From: Chaetoderma sp. LZ-2023a
Taxonomy: Eukaryota; Mollusca; Caudofoveata; Chaetodermatida; Chaetodermatidae
Direction of reading: 5' to 3'
Assembly (NCBI GenBank): GCA_034401795.1
Contig: CM067369.1
Coordinates: forward strand, 86,764,506 to 86,828,505
DNA: 64,000 nt
In this document: positions 32,641 to 44,564 of the stretch, piece after piece
How the letters are laid out: every line of letters starts with the position of its first letter
How positions within the stretch are numbered: the stretch's first letter is position 1
Notes under the pieces: generated by a model
The model's database searches: none
What the model saw: the letters and a program-made list of their open reading frames with translations, nothing else
What the model was told of the DNA's origin: nothing
Made by a program: the position numbers and the translations under genes

Positions 32641-33130
32641 CTTGTATGGTCGTTTTGAAATGGAGGTGCTTGGGCTTTTTGTGTTGAAAGATTAAAACAT
32701 GATCCAATATTCTATTTTTATATATTACTGTTATAATTTAGACTAGACCTAATACATCGAATACACAAAAAACATCAACAATTTCCAGTGAAATTATTTT
32801 CAAAATAATCGACTGTTTTCTTGTATGGTCGTTTTGAAATGGAGGTGCTTGGGCTTTTTGTGTTGAAAGATTAAAACATGATCCAATATTCTATTTTTAT
32901 ATATTACTGTTATAATTTAGACTAGACCTAATACATCGAATACACAAAAACATCAACAATTTCCAGTGAAATTATTTTCAAAATAATCGACTGTTTTCTT
33001 GTATGGTCGTTTTGAAATGGAGGTGCTTGGGCTTTTTGTGTTGAAAGATTAAAACATGATCCAATATTCTATTTTTATATATTACTGTTATAATTTAGAC
33101 TAGACCTAATACATCGAATACACAAAAAAA
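32594..33130. repeat. Near-identical tandem triplication, 178-179 bp unit
   Basis: Copies start at 32,594, 32,773 and 32,951, each from 'CATCAACAATTTCCAGTGAA' to 'CATCGAATACACAAAA'. Differences are confined to A-run length. It is a recent triplication, and the unit begins inside a hairpin loop. Confidence 0.97.
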
Positions 33131-33239
33131 ATAAATAGTTTTGCTAATTGCCTTGAAGAGTATAAAAATTTTCATATATTTAACACATGCCATTCACAAT
33201 TTTAATCAACTAGGTTTTAAGGGAGATGAAAGTGAAATC

Positions 33240-33335
33240 CTTAAAACATTTAAAAAATAATTTAACTGAAAGCATTGTGGTCTTAGGCAGCAGCAACTTT
33301 CTTTCAAATAGGTGTCAAAATAGTCATTAATTTTG
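33240..33335. repeat. Hairpin-module copy (diverged)
   Basis: Eroded arms 'CATTTAAAAAATAATTTAAC' and 'CTTTCAAATAGGTGTCAAAA' lie around 'AGGCAGCAGCAAC'. Confidence 0.65.
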
Positions 33336-33461
33336 TCTTATTTTGCAAATATCATCAATGCAAGTACAGGTAATGAATCTTACTTCTAAACTAATCTCTG
33401 CTTGTTGTTACAACAGGTATTGTGTCTACCAGATTTCACAAAAAGTACCTGTCCTGCTAAC

Positions 33462-33841
33462 AATAGACCTTTCCAAAGTAATGATGTCATATGATGTCAC
33501 AATCAATGACGTCATATGACGTCATAATCAGCTATGCCGCGTGTATGATGCCTTCATAATCATCAAATGATTTCCCCCATGTCTTTAACTCTTAAAAGTC
33601 CGACACGTTGTACGAATTGTATATCTCTACTATTTAGTAAACATGCTGTTGAATATATTGAAACTAATTTGATAGAGCACCCAGTCAAATTAGTTTCAAA
33701 ATATTCAACAGCTTACATGTATCGTCTTCCAGAAATTGATAGTCAGGGAGTTCAGAGATCTATCGATTCAAACATGAGCGAAGTGTGGGTGGAACTGAGC
33801 TAGAGAGGGGTAGGGCATTGCTAAAATTGGAAAGGTCCATT
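33462..33841 (-). mobile_element. MITE-A copy, near full length
   Basis: Starts TAGACCTTTCCA and ends GGAAAGGTCCATT. The CRE-half has four TGA(C/T)GTCA-type motifs within about 50 bp (33,482-33,535), a hairpin at 33,640-33,712 and the GC-rich half 'GAGGGGTAGGGCATTGCTAA'. It lies inside the hAT element. Confidence 0.9.
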
Positions 33842-33949
33842 ACTCAACAAATATATAAGAAATTCGTACAAGTTGAGATAGATCAAATGTAGTCTGACTA
33901 AAAGGTTTAAAACTCTAACTGTCTTAACAGCTTAATGGTCAAGCCCACC

Positions 33950-36040
33950 AAATCGAATCAGTCATTCCAGTGGTAAATTTTCAAAATTGTTTTAGCCTAC
34001 AAATGGATTTTGTGTGGGAAGGTTTGAATTTTCTTGACCAAATTTGACTATTATTATGTTAATATTGGTGATTTCCAATCAACGGGCTATAGACATAAGC
34101 CAGGCATTGATCCGACAATAAGAGGTGAGAATCTGTGATGCTGACCTTGAATTGTTCTAGACTAGAAAAGGTGTCAAACAGCATCTACCTACATGGTCAG
34201 TCATCAGTTATAAGTGACTAGCCTTATTTATAGATTTATTTAGTGGCAAGTAATACACAGTCTTTACTAGTTCATTATGAAGTCCAAAATATAGCATATC
34301 AGTATCTGTAAATCCGCTATAAAGCGTCTTTGAGTTTTATTTTGTAATTTCAGTTGATCTGTTTAGTAGTAGATTATCAGCTTGGTAATAATTGATTAAC
34401 TATCTGGTGTTATGATATTGTTGTAGTGGCTAGCAAGACTCAGCCACTAGTTTTAAGAAGTCTAATGTGGCTGAAAATGGGATAGGAAACTTTAAGGCAA
34501 TGTGTAAGCATTATACTACCATGATATGTGGATCTCCAGTCTTCTGTAGCACCTAATTTATATACATATGCTTAAAATGTTATGCTGAATCTTAGTAAAC
34601 ATGATTTTAATCATTTAATTGTCAAGACGGTTAAAATCAGCATCTGTTTTGTGCTTGAGAATTGTTCATTTGTAGACCAATGAAAGACGTTTGTTTTTAA
34701 TTTTACCACTGGAATGTCTGGATCAATAATTGAGCTAACTATTCCAGTGGGAAATTTAAAAAAGTTCTTCTATTGACCTGTAAATGGACATTCGTTAAAT
34801 AGAAATTATTTAAGGATTAATGGAGATAAAAATTAAATTTTCAGAATATTTTGGAAATAATGCCTAACAGCATTGTGATCTTAGACAACAACACCTTTCA
34901 GCTGAAGGGTTTCAAAATATTCACAGAATTTTGTCTGCATTATGTAGCAAATACATGTATTATCAATACCTAGATATAGAATGAAAGTCTTCCAGTCTGG
35001 CCATGTTGGCTGTTACAATACTCCTGAACTGCTAAAAGATATGTAGTTAAAAATGCTGAGTGGCTTTAATCCCCCCAATTTGTTCAAGAATATTTCAATA
35101 TTCTTATATAAAATGTCAACTTACTGACCAAGAAAATAGTATTTTTTTTAATGTATCACTGGAATAACTGGCATGGTATAAGGCCAGTCATTCAAGTGGT
35201 AACTTTTTAAAATAGTCAGCAAATAGACATTTCTCAATACCATTGCAGAGGCCGTTTTTGGTCAGCTGGAGTGTTATCAGCAATAGAATGAACAATTATC
35301 ATCTTTGAAGGAAACCTAGGATGGAGATAGTCGGGTTAATATAACAGAACATCTATTGTACTAGCCTGTATGGCTATGCCTTAACCCAGTCACTGACAAA
35401 TCCCTGAAAAGGTATATTCCTTATGATATAAAACTTAATATGTTGAATATTTTGAAATTAATTTGACTGCAAGCTTGCTCCCTAAGGCAGCAATGGCTTC
35501 CAGTCAATTTAATGAAAAAATATTCAACCGTTTTTCTGTATTGTTACATTGAGAAATGGGGAATTCACCGCATTAACATGTTGCCATGAATTTTAAATAC
35601 AGTTCACTTGAGATTATTTAGCCAGTATCACACTGACTTCAAAGGATCATTAACAATTTAGTTCTTTAATCTTCTCCAGAAAATTTCTAAAAATGTTAAT
35701 TTGCAACCTAGATTTTAGTTTTTAACATTTCCCACTGGAAATTTTCTTGGTCTGCAAATGGTGAAATTCTCAAGACTGTTGCAGAAGACCTTTACTGATG
35801 TGAGTGCTACCCGATTAATTGTAGAAGAAATAAACAAATATATGCTGCCATTTCATTTCATTCTGAAGTTGAGTAAACCCTTTAATGGTCAAGATTGGTG
35901 TAGAAAAGCAAGAGTTTTGCTTAGTCAATGTTCATTTGTAGCCCAATAGACGACTAATTTTGAAAATTCACCACCAGTCATTCCAATGGTAAATTTACAA
36001 AAGAAATGGTCTCTTGACCTGCAATTGCACATTGCTATAC
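33950..36040. repeat. Alternating C-hairpins and hairpin modules
   Basis: C-type copies sit near 33,953-34,010, 34,675-34,800, 35,140-35,215 and 35,925-36,035. Module copies sit near 34,840-34,930 and 35,435-35,531. Intervening sequence has no gene; the 63-codon frame at 35,758-35,949 ends inside a C-hairpin and is not supported. The regular alternation suggests a composite repeat that multiplied locally and then decayed. Confidence 0.7.
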
Positions 36041-36131
36041 CGCTAAGGCTGATTTTGGCTAGCTTGACCATTATCCCTATCACTGATTAATTCCCCATAT
36101 CTTAATTTCAATGATACCGTACTGGAAAAAT

Positions 36132-36222
36132 GTTTAATACTTTTTAGTCAATTTAACTAGAAGCTGTTGCTGCCTTAGACAGCAACAGCTTCCAGTCCGA
36201 TTAATTTCGGAATATTCAACAG
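36132..36222. repeat. Hairpin-module copy with long complementary loop
   Basis: The central 'GAAGCTGTTGCTGCCTTAGA' and its near reverse complement extend the stem almost to the centre. This gives the clearest view of the module's fully paired form. It lies ~100 bp upstream of the hAT transposase remnant. Confidence 0.85.
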
Positions 36223-36319
36223 AATAAGTCTTATACCACAACGAATATACTTTTTCAGGGATTTGTCAGTGAAATGGTTAAAGGGTTAATAAACCTGATG
36301 ATAAAAAATAATCTGTTTT

Positions 36320-37081
36320 AGCTTTTCAGCGCAAACGTCCAGCTAAGCATGCAGAAGCTATTGGAACGTCTGCAACTATTCCATCAGGTGAGCAGCCTAG
36401 CATTTTCACTTTTGGTGGTGTTGAAAAGGCAAGAAATAAATATGCTGCTCATGATCCATGACAACTTAGGACCACGGGTTCTCTCATTTCTTTGCTGCAT
36501 GAAGTGTAATATCAATTTTGTGAAGGCACTGCAACCATCACTGGAGGAAAGAGTGATATTGTATGAAGAGAAGGGTGATTTTCGTCTGGCAGCAATTCTT
36601 GATCCAAGATTTAAGCTTGAATGGTGCAATGAGAAGGCACACCATTCTGCCATGAAATTTTGAACTCTTTTTCATGCACATTGCAGTGAGCCATCGGTAG
36701 AAAATAATTCACCTGATTCAATTAATGACTCTCAATGTAAACCACCGCCCGCGAAGCAGAGCCGTCTCTTCAGCCTTATGTCTACTCCATCCACTCATTC
36801 GCTTGAGTCTTCATCTGCGACAGCTGAAGTTGAAACATACCTAAGTGAACCATGTGTTCCCGAGGATATGAATATTCTAGAACATTTGAAAATAAAGTGA
36901 TAAATCTCCGTGTACATCTAAGCTAGCTCAAAAGCATCTTGCATCATAGGCATCATCAGCTGCTGTAGAAAGACTGTTCAGCATAGCTTGAAAAGCATTC
37001 CATCCAGGCAGATGTTTGATGAATGATGACACTTTTGAAAATCTAATGTTTGTAAAAAGTAACTGGGTCGATAGTAAATAA
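36320..37081 (+). pseudogene. hAT transposase C-terminal remnant
   Basis: Successive + frames carry hAT/ZBED-type landmarks. 'LAAILDPRFKLEW' lies at ~36,588-36,630, after an 'EEKGDF' helix. A Ser/Pro-rich linker follows (about 36,690-36,860). The C-terminal dimerisation (hATC) block comes last: 'SSAAVERLFSIA' at ~36,957-36,992, an in-frame TGA, 'KAFHPGRCLMNDDTFENLMF', and stop at ~37,080. A TGA (36,661), a TGA after the linker (~36,898), and frameshifts make it non-functional. The N-terminal BED zinc finger and the DDE-type catalytic part were not found upstream, where hairpin repeats are packed. It is surely the transposase of the surrounding 32.3-38.1 kb element. Confidence 0.85.
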
Positions 37082-37100
37082 GTGACAAAATAATAAGTAA

Positions 37101-37470
37101 TAGACCATTCCATTTTAGCTATGCTCCCCCATCACTAGCTAAGCTCCACCCACACCTCGCCATGTTGGGATTGATCAATCCCTGAATACCCTAACTATCA
37201 ATTTCCTGAAAACTATACAGGGAATCTGTTTAATATTTTGTAACTAATTTGACTGGCCCCAGTCAAATTACTTTCAAAATATTCAACAGAATATTTATTA
37301 AATAGTAAAGACATACAATTTGTACAACAACGCATAGACCGTCTTCAAAAATGCGTTTGTGACGTACTTAGCGACGTCATTCATGATGTCATTGATTATG
37401 ATGTCATTCTACACATCATGTAGTTGATTACGACGTCATATGACGGGTGGATACTCTGGAAATGTGAATT
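37101..37470 (+). mobile_element. MITE-A copy, near full length
   Basis: Starts TAGACCATTCCA and ends CTGGAAATGTGAATT. It has the GC-rich half ('GCTAAGCTCCACCCACACC'), the hairpin at 37,220-37,293 with a minimal loop (TGGCCCCA), and CRE motifs partly mutated (TGATGTCA). It is inserted just beyond the hAT transposase stop. Confidence 0.9.
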
Positions 37471-37584
37471 TGCTTATACATGATCCATAGAGACAGTGCT
37501 ATGCCCATGACTAAAATGATTATGGTCCTTAACCACTTCACTTTGAATTCCCAGAGTAACGCAGCAGAGAAATAAATATGAAAC

Positions 37585-37680
37585 CTGCTAAATATTTAGA
37601 GAACTATTTGATTGAAATTTGTTGTTACTATTGTGCAGCCGTAACTTTCAATAAAATTGTTCTCAAAATAAACATCAGGC
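37585..37680. repeat. Hairpin-module copy (diverged)
   Basis: The arms 'CTAAATATTTAGAGAACTAT' and 'AATAAAATTGTTCTCAAAAT' lie around a 'GTTGTTACTATTGTGCAGCC' loop. A short (TA)n follows at ~37,777. Confidence 0.7.
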
Positions 37681-38149
37681 GTTACCTATATCGGACGTGC
37701 TTCATATAAATTTCATCCACAGATGGTTATACATTTATGTCTAACATAAGCTATTGATTTCAAAGATATGTAATTGTCCGTATATATATATATATTAAAG
37801 TTTTGCATTCATAAAACGATTTCTGTTTCCTTTTGCACCATTTATTTTTGTATCTATGAGTGTCATTTCTCCTATAAATCTGAGTACATATATCTGGCTG
37901 CCCATCACTAGAGAGCTAGAACAACTTCTGCAACATACTTTGGTTTCTTATAAAAAGGTATTTGAGAAGTATTTCAAATACTTGCCCTAAGTATTTGTAT
38001 TTGTATTTAAATACTTTGCAAAAACAAGTATTTGTATTTGAAGAATTTCAAAGTATTTCTATTTGTATTTAAATACTTTTCAAAGTATTTGACCCCAGCC
38101 CTGATGGGCATGTGGGCGTGGCCTAATATGCAAATGAGATGGTGTCATA

Positions 38150-38870
38150 AGTCTCGACCAATCAAAACAGCCGCCCATCCCTTTTCCACATTTTGGTGAT
38201 TTAGATCTTTGATGTGTTCCAATCAGAACAGCCACTTATACGGTCATCATTGTTCGAGGCATTGATATTTTGAGCCATGAAAGTGTTACAAGCATGAAGA
38301 TGGTTAGGTGGGCATGGTCAAATGAAAGATCACGTCACACCTCATGGCTTATCAGAACAGCCGCTTATACAGTCACCAGAGTTCAAGCTGCATATCTATT
38401 GACAGGTGTAACAAGGTGTGAAATGTCTAGGTTAGGTGGGTCCAAATCGAGATCACATGGCCCATGCAGCCTATCAAAACAGCCGCTTATGTGGTCGCCA
38501 TAGTTAGAGCTGTCAGTGGCTGTCATGTGACATCTCCCAACCAATCAGCACAGACACGTATACAGTCGCCAATGTGTGTTCTATAGCACTATCGGTAGGT
38601 GTAGCGATGTTTGAAATGCCTAGAGGGGGGTGGATTCAAGCCAAGGTCACATGACTCCTCGCAGCCTATCAAAACAGCCATTTATACAGTCATCATTTTA
38701 GAGATGTGAATCGAGGTCATGTGCGAGCTCCCATCCAATCAAAACAGCCGTGTATATGGTCACCAACATTTGAGGTGTCTAGCTATTGAGAGGGAAATTT
38801 GCCATGAAATGGTTATGGCGGGGTGTGGGGAGTTCTAAAGAGTTATAACACATATCAATGAGGCATATGC
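38150..38870. repeat. Degenerate ~110-140 bp repeat, 'AATCAAAACAGCCGCTTATA' type
   Basis: Six units share 'CC(A/T)ATCA(A/G)AACAGCC', 'TATACAGTC(A/G)CCA' and '(G/A)GGTCACATG'. The last part overlaps the start of the 4.2-kb tandem duplication. CCAAT-like motifs recur because they belong to the unit. No coding sequence is seen. Confidence 0.8.
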
Positions 38871-39049
38871 CTACCTGAAGAGGCAATGAGAGATTAGCTT
38901 GCAAGAATTCTCTAAAAGATTTAACATTCAGAATGCAGATGTAGCCTTTCCTACCCGAGCACAGCCCAGTATATCAAAGTCTTAACATAAGCACCGAGAT
39001 CATGCAGAAATACCTCAAAATGCTATCACACCCCCACCCCCCGCATTGC

Positions 39050-39072
39050 CACTAATAATAATAATAATAATA

Positions 39073-39110
<38 letters not shown>

Positions 39111-39170
39111 AATAATACTAATAATAATAATACTAATAATAATCATAACAATAATAATAATAATAAGACT
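39050..39170. repeat. (ATA)n(TGA)n microsatellite in unit A
   Basis: It occupies the same place as the much larger CA/CGCA/ATA tract in unit B (43,227-43,400), so the two have diverged by microsatellite turnover since duplication. Confidence 0.95.
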
Positions 39171-40426
39171 CGTGTTCATGCCATAGATATACATCTGTGA
39201 AATCTGGTTGCTGGTTGAAAGGTTTATGGAAATATGTTGGGCCCTCCATGTCGTATCAAGTCAAATTATTTGTAAAATATTCATCAGCATGCTTATTAAA
39301 TAGCCAGGACATGCACTTGTACAATCATTCGCCTATTCCATGCTGGTTTGTAAACCTGTATATATGTTATACCTGGATGTATGGGCCGAGGTGTCCTCGT
39401 TAATAGAACTCTAGACTTATAACACATTCAACCATGCATATGACTACCTGAAGAGACAATTAGATCTACCTTTTTCTGCCGGCTCTGTCAGGTTTTGTGG
39501 TGAAATTATTGTGTATGTAAATCTGTTGTCGGTAAATCTGTTGTATACAAATCTGTTGTGTGTAAAACTGCCTGTACCGCTACCTCATCTGGAACATGTT
39601 TGTCATAGAGATATCTAAAACATGGATAGACATCACCTATTGTTTCAATATAATTCTACAGAATTCTAAGCAAGAAATAATATGTCCACCCCTCACGTAT
39701 CCCTGATTCTGTGGACAGGCCTGATAAAATGCCTTCACAAACTTTGCAAAGATCGTATTGATTTTTAATTTTTGGAAACTGATAACAAACTCACTCCAAA
39801 TGTCTATTTATCTCTCTCATTGTAATGAAATAATCACAACGTGTAATGTCCATCACACAGTTTAAGACCAGAGGCAGATTTTGGTTCTTTTATCTGTTTA
39901 TGGGGAAGGTTAATCCTACAGCAAAACTATAACAAACTAAAGTTTCTTACAAGTATAAGGATATTTTCCCCACACCAAACGGTCTGTAGTTAAACAATAT
40001 TTCAATTTTCTATCATGAACGGGTATTAGTTAAGGGGTTAGGAAACTAAGGTTGTCTACAACTATTTGTAGTGGAAAACAGTGTTGTGGAAAAGTATTTC
40101 AAGCTTTGCAGTTATGGACTGTTACATCATTTTATCTAGCTAGTGGCAAAAAAACTAGAAACATGTGGTTACAAACATGAGAGTTGTAAACATCATTTCA
40201 AGTCTTTATTTTTTGTTGTATGGACGGATATGTACGTTTTTGTAATTTGCTTAATATTAAAAGGGAAGTGTCACAACCAAGGGATTCCTATTAAAATCAG
40301 AACGTGATCAATACTAGAAAATATTTTGTGCACATTTTTACTTTTGAAAACTGTTATGGAATGCTAGTGGTGAGATACACTAATCATTAGCCAAGAAAAT
40401 GGTAACAAAAATGTCTGCTTAAAAGT

Positions 40427-40560
40427 GAGCGGGAAACAACCAATCATTCTGACAGGGCACCAAAATGCACACACAAATGAAAAGGAGTGGGAAACAATCA
40501 ATCGTACTGACAATGCACTAAAACCGTTAGGAAACAACCGATCTATGGAAATAATGCCTT
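40427..40560. repeat. ~60-bp minisatellite in unit A, about two units
   Basis: The unit is of 'GGGAAACAACCAATCATTCT' plus 'GACAGGG.ACCAAAATGCAC' type. Unit B has about four units at the corresponding place. Confidence 0.85.
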
Positions 40561-40720
40561 CCTAACACACCAATCAAAACACACCAATCTAAAAAGACCA
40601 TGATTGGAAAATGGCGCCCTACCAAACACCAAGCAGTATGGGCGCCTACTGAAAACCAATCAGAAGCGAGCATTTTGAATTTGGCGCCTACCGAACACAA
40701 ATCAGAATGGGCGCATACCG
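40560..40720. promoter_or_regulatory. Cluster of CCAAT and GGCGCC motifs (candidate only)
   Basis: Within 160 bp there are about five CCAAT/ATTGG boxes and four GGCGCC/GGGCGC motifs. The cluster is kept in unit B (44,815-44,980). It could be promoter-like (NF-Y and E2F-type sites), but no gene follows and the motifs may merely come from repeat units. Confidence 0.25.
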
Positions 40721-41204
40721 CTCAATCTCTGGTATCTACCTAACAACTTTCCATAGCCATCACTTGAGTACAGGCGCCCGAAGAGTTCACATCGACTATT
40801 TCAGTAGTAACTCACCACATATGACTTCTTCATACCATCTCCTAGGGTGGGGAACCATAAGCGAGGTGGGAGGGCCTTAGCATGGTAAGCAAGTAACCAA
40901 CAACATCAGTATACGCCCAATTATGATATGCTGATAGAGCACAACTGGACATGCTCCATGACTCCCTATATGGGAAATGAGCAACGCCTACCATAATTAA
41001 CACAAGTGGGCATGGCGCATGATCATATAAGGAGTCAGATGGCGTGACCAGCAAAGCTATATTAGCCTATCAGAATGGACCCTACCCATGTCCTATTCTA
41101 CTAGCGTGTGCATGCATGGTCAAAGAAACGTGTGAAAATCCAAGGAGAGTCCTCGAGTCCATTGATAACGAAGACACTGACTAAACATGCATCCGTGGTG
41201 ACAT

Positions 41205-41560
41205 ACAAACCTCCAAGTAATGTGCATCAGAATTGAGATTTAATAACTCCGCGTTAAACGCTAGAACTATTACAACCCACGGTGATAAAGGTGCATCAGT
41301 TTTGATATTACACTTTCACGTTAAACATTAGAACTATTGCAATCCAATGTGGCCAATGTGCATTAGTTTTGACACTACACATCCACGTTAAACATTATAA
41401 CTTTTACAATCCGATATGACCAAGTTGCGTTTTGACATCTACATCTCCGTGTTACACATGAGACTAATATTACAATCCTCTCTGGTGAATGTGCATGGGT
41501 TTTGACATACACACAGCCTAGCGTATTATAATCAACTTTAACAAATGTACATCAACGCCG
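41205..41560. repeat. ~65-bp degenerate tandem array in unit A
   Basis: About five units contain 'AATGTGCATCAGTTTTGATA', 'TACACTTCCACGTTAAACAT' and 'TAGAACTATTGCAATCCA'. The same array occurs in unit B at 45,463-45,815. Confidence 0.85.
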
Positions 41561-41608
41561 TTATGACTAGTCATAGGCTAACGCAGGTATTTGCTTCCCT
41601 CCAGCATA

Positions 41609-41973
41609 GTGGACCTTTCCAATTTATCCATCAATCATAGGATGCCATAATCAACTAAGTGACGTGTAGGCTGGCGTCAAAATCAACGACACCATAAATG
41701 AGGTAGATAAGTTCGTCACGAAAGCTTAATTGATGACGGACTAAGCAATGGTGTACGAATTATATGTCTTTGTTATTTAATAAACATTATGTTGAATATT
41801 TTGAAACCATAGGCAGCAACAGCACCCAGTTAAATTAGTTTCAAAATATTCAACAGCGTACATGTATAGTTTTTTGGAAATTGATAGTCAGAGATCGATC
41901 CCAACACGGGGGAAGTATGGGTGGAGCTTAGCAAGAGATGGGCGAGGCATAGCTAAAACTGGGTTCTTCCATT
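41609..41973 (-). mobile_element. MITE-A copy in unit A
   Basis: Starts GTGGACCTTTCCAATTTATC and ends ACTGGGTTCTTCCATT. The hairpin (41,790-41,856) has lost much of its left arm. The CRE-half is partly mutated. It is present at the same place in unit B, so it predates the duplication. Confidence 0.9.
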
Positions 41974-43226
41974 ATCATCGTACAGCATGATGTGAATGAC
42001 GAGAAACGATACCTGTGCAACATTCAGCTGTCCTATAATATTCCAATATATGTAAAGGACACTATTTTCCTATCTCCTTACTATCCAAGATGTATATAGC
42101 CAGTGTAGGCGGTATATCTCTGACATAAATTGCCTCATTTCCCAACATGAAAATATTTTGAACTGATTGTCAAAGTAAAAGATGATCACGAGTCTGTATA
42201 AGTCAACAGGTAGCAGTAATCCGAATATACAAATGCATCCGGAATCATGTAAAGGAAGATAAAATAACAAATGATGTTTATTGGTAATTTCATACAATAT
42301 TAAATAAACTACCATCGGTATTATTTGAGATAAAGTATTTACTAAATCTAGGAGCGCTTAACTTGGAGCCAATTAGTGACTTCGCTGGTGCGTCGCACTG
42401 CGCCGTGTGTCAACCGTGTGTGTGCAGGTGTACCACATTGGCCTAACTGAATACAACGAAAGCACACCTGAATAAAGTGTTGTATGAATAGTAATGTCTA
42501 TAGGCGGCAATGTAGAGCTATTAACTCACTACTGATAATTCACTATTGATCCTTTTGAAAACGTTATATTTGAAAGTCACTTTTCTGGTTGAAGCAACAA
42601 GTTTCGGTTAAAATGATTTCGAAATACCCTACTGGTTTCCATGGTCGCAATATGATGCCTACTGAATATTTTGAAATTCGTGTAGCTGAATGTAGATCCT
42701 GTCTCTGGAAACAACGGTAAATTGTTTTAAAACTAGACAGTATTTTACATGTATGACGTAGTGGCTAATCAGCTTAGCGCGAATACAACTTTATGTGACC
42801 GGCTGTAGCGGTATGGGGGGGGGGGGTGGATTCAAGCCAAGGTCACATGACTCCTCGCAGCCTATCAAAACAGCCATTTATACAGTCATCATTTTAGAGA
42901 TGTGAATTGAGGTCATGTGCGAGCTCCCATTCAATCAGAACAGCCGTGTATATGGTCGCCAACATTTGAGGTGTCTAGCTATTGAGAGGGAAATTTGCCA
43001 TGAAATGGTCTTTGCAATGAAATGGTTATGGCGGGGTGTGGTGAGTTCTAAAGAGTTATAACACATATCAATGATGCATATGCCTACCTGAAGAGGCAAT
43101 GAGAGATTAGCTTGCAAGAATTCTCTAAAAGATTTAACATTCAGAATGCAGACGTAGCCTTTCCTACCCGAGCACAGCCAATATATCAAAGTCTTAACAT
43201 AAGCAACGAGATCATGCAGAAATACC

Positions 43227-43250
43227 TCAAAATGCTATCACACACACACA

Positions 43251-43281
<31 letters not shown>

Positions 43282-43298
43282 GCACACGCACGCACGCA

Positions 43299-43338
<40 letters not shown>

Positions 43339-43363
43339 GCATTGCCGCTAATAATAATAATAA

Positions 43364-43394
<31 letters not shown>

Positions 43395-43400
43395 AATAAG
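43227..43400. repeat. (CA)n(CGCA)n(ATA)n microsatellite in unit B
   Basis: A compound tract, larger and of different composition from its unit A counterpart. The frames across it (HTHT, poly-Leu) are not genes. Confidence 0.95.
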
Positions 43401-44564
43401 ACTTGTTTATTTGTAAAATATTCATCAGCATGCTTATTAAATTGCCAAGACCTGCACTTGTACAATCATTCGCCTATTCCATGCTGGTTTGTAAACCTGT
43501 ATATATGTTATACCTGGATGTATGGGCCGAGGTGTCCTCGTTAATAGAACTCTAGACTTATAACACATTCAACCATGCATATGACTACCTGAAGAGACAA
43601 TTAGACCTACCTTTTTCTGCTGGCTCTGTCAGGTTTTGTGGTGAAATTATTGTGTATGTAAATCTGTTGTGGGTAAATCTGTTGTATACAAATCTGTTGT
43701 GTGTAAAACTGCCTGTACCGCTACCTCATCTGGAACATGTTTGTCATAGAGATATCTAAAACATGGATAGACATCACCTATTGTTTCAATATAATTCTAC
43801 AGAATTCTAAGCAAGAAATAATATGTCCACCCCTCACGTATCCCTGATTCTGTGGACAGGCCTGATAAAATGCCTTCACAAACTTTGCAAAGATCGTATT
43901 GATTTTTAATTTTTGGAAACTGATAACAAACTCACTCCAAATGTCTATTTATCTCTCTCATTGTAATGAAATAATCACAACGTGTAATGTCCATCACACA
44001 GTTTAAGACCAGAGGCAGATTTTGGTTCTTTTATCTGTTTATGGGGAAGGTTAATCCTACAGCAAAACTATAACAAACTAAAGTTTCTTACAAGTATAAG
44101 GATATTTTCCCCACACCAAACGGTCTGTAGTTAAACAATATTTCAATTTTCTATCATGAACGGGTATTAGTTAAGGGGTTAGGAAACTAAGGTTGTCTAC
44201 AACTATTTGTAGTGGAAAACAGTGTTGTGGAAAAGTATTTCAAGCTTTGCAGTTATGGACTGTTACATCATTTTATCTAGCTAGTGGCAAAAAAACTAGA
44301 AACATGTGGTTACAAACATGAGAGTTGTAAACATCATTTCAAGTCTTTATTTTTTGTTGTATGGACGGATATGTACGTTTTTGTAATTTGCTTAATATTA
44401 AAAGGGAAGTGTCACAACCAAGGGATTCCTATTAAAATCAGAACGTGATCAATACTAGAAAATATTTTGTGCAAATTTTTACTTTTGAAAACTGTTATGG
44501 AATGCTAGTGGTGAGATACACTAATCATTAGCCAAGAAAATGGTAACAAAAATGTCTGCTTAAA

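Larger units (their letters stand above)
32318..38103 (+). mobile_element. hAT DNA transposon, ~5.8 kb, decayed
   Basis: The left end CAGGGCTGTGGTCAAATAC and the right end reverse complement CAGGGCTGGGGTCAAATAC match, followed by AT-rich subterminal 'AAGTATTTGTATTTAAATAC' repeats at both ends. Flanking 8-mers are ATGTGCAT (32,310-32,317) and ATGGGCAT (38,104-38,111), a 7/8 target duplication. A decayed hAT transposase lies inside at 36.3-37.1 kb. Much of the interior is later hairpin, MITE-A and tandem-repeat insertion, so the original element was shorter. Confidence 0.85.
38631..42814. repeat. ~4.2 kb tandem duplication, unit A
   Basis: From 'TGGATTCAAGCCAAGGTCAC' to 'GGCTGTAGCGGTAT'. It matches unit B (42,827-47,099) at high identity throughout. 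Inside, in order: the tail of the 'AACAGCC' repeat, an ATA/TGA microsatellite, a MITE-A hairpin remnant (~39,250-39,325), about 1.1 kb of single-copy sequence, a short minisatellite, a CCAAT/GGCGCC-rich stretch, a ~65-bp degenerate array, and a near-complete MITE-A. No gene is recognised. The 81-codon minus-strand frame shared by both units (42,070-42,315 here) differs mostly at amino-acid-changing sites. Confidence 0.95.

Noticed and set aside
35758..35949. 63-codon frame inside the hAT
   Set aside because: Runs into a C-hairpin and has no transposase motif.
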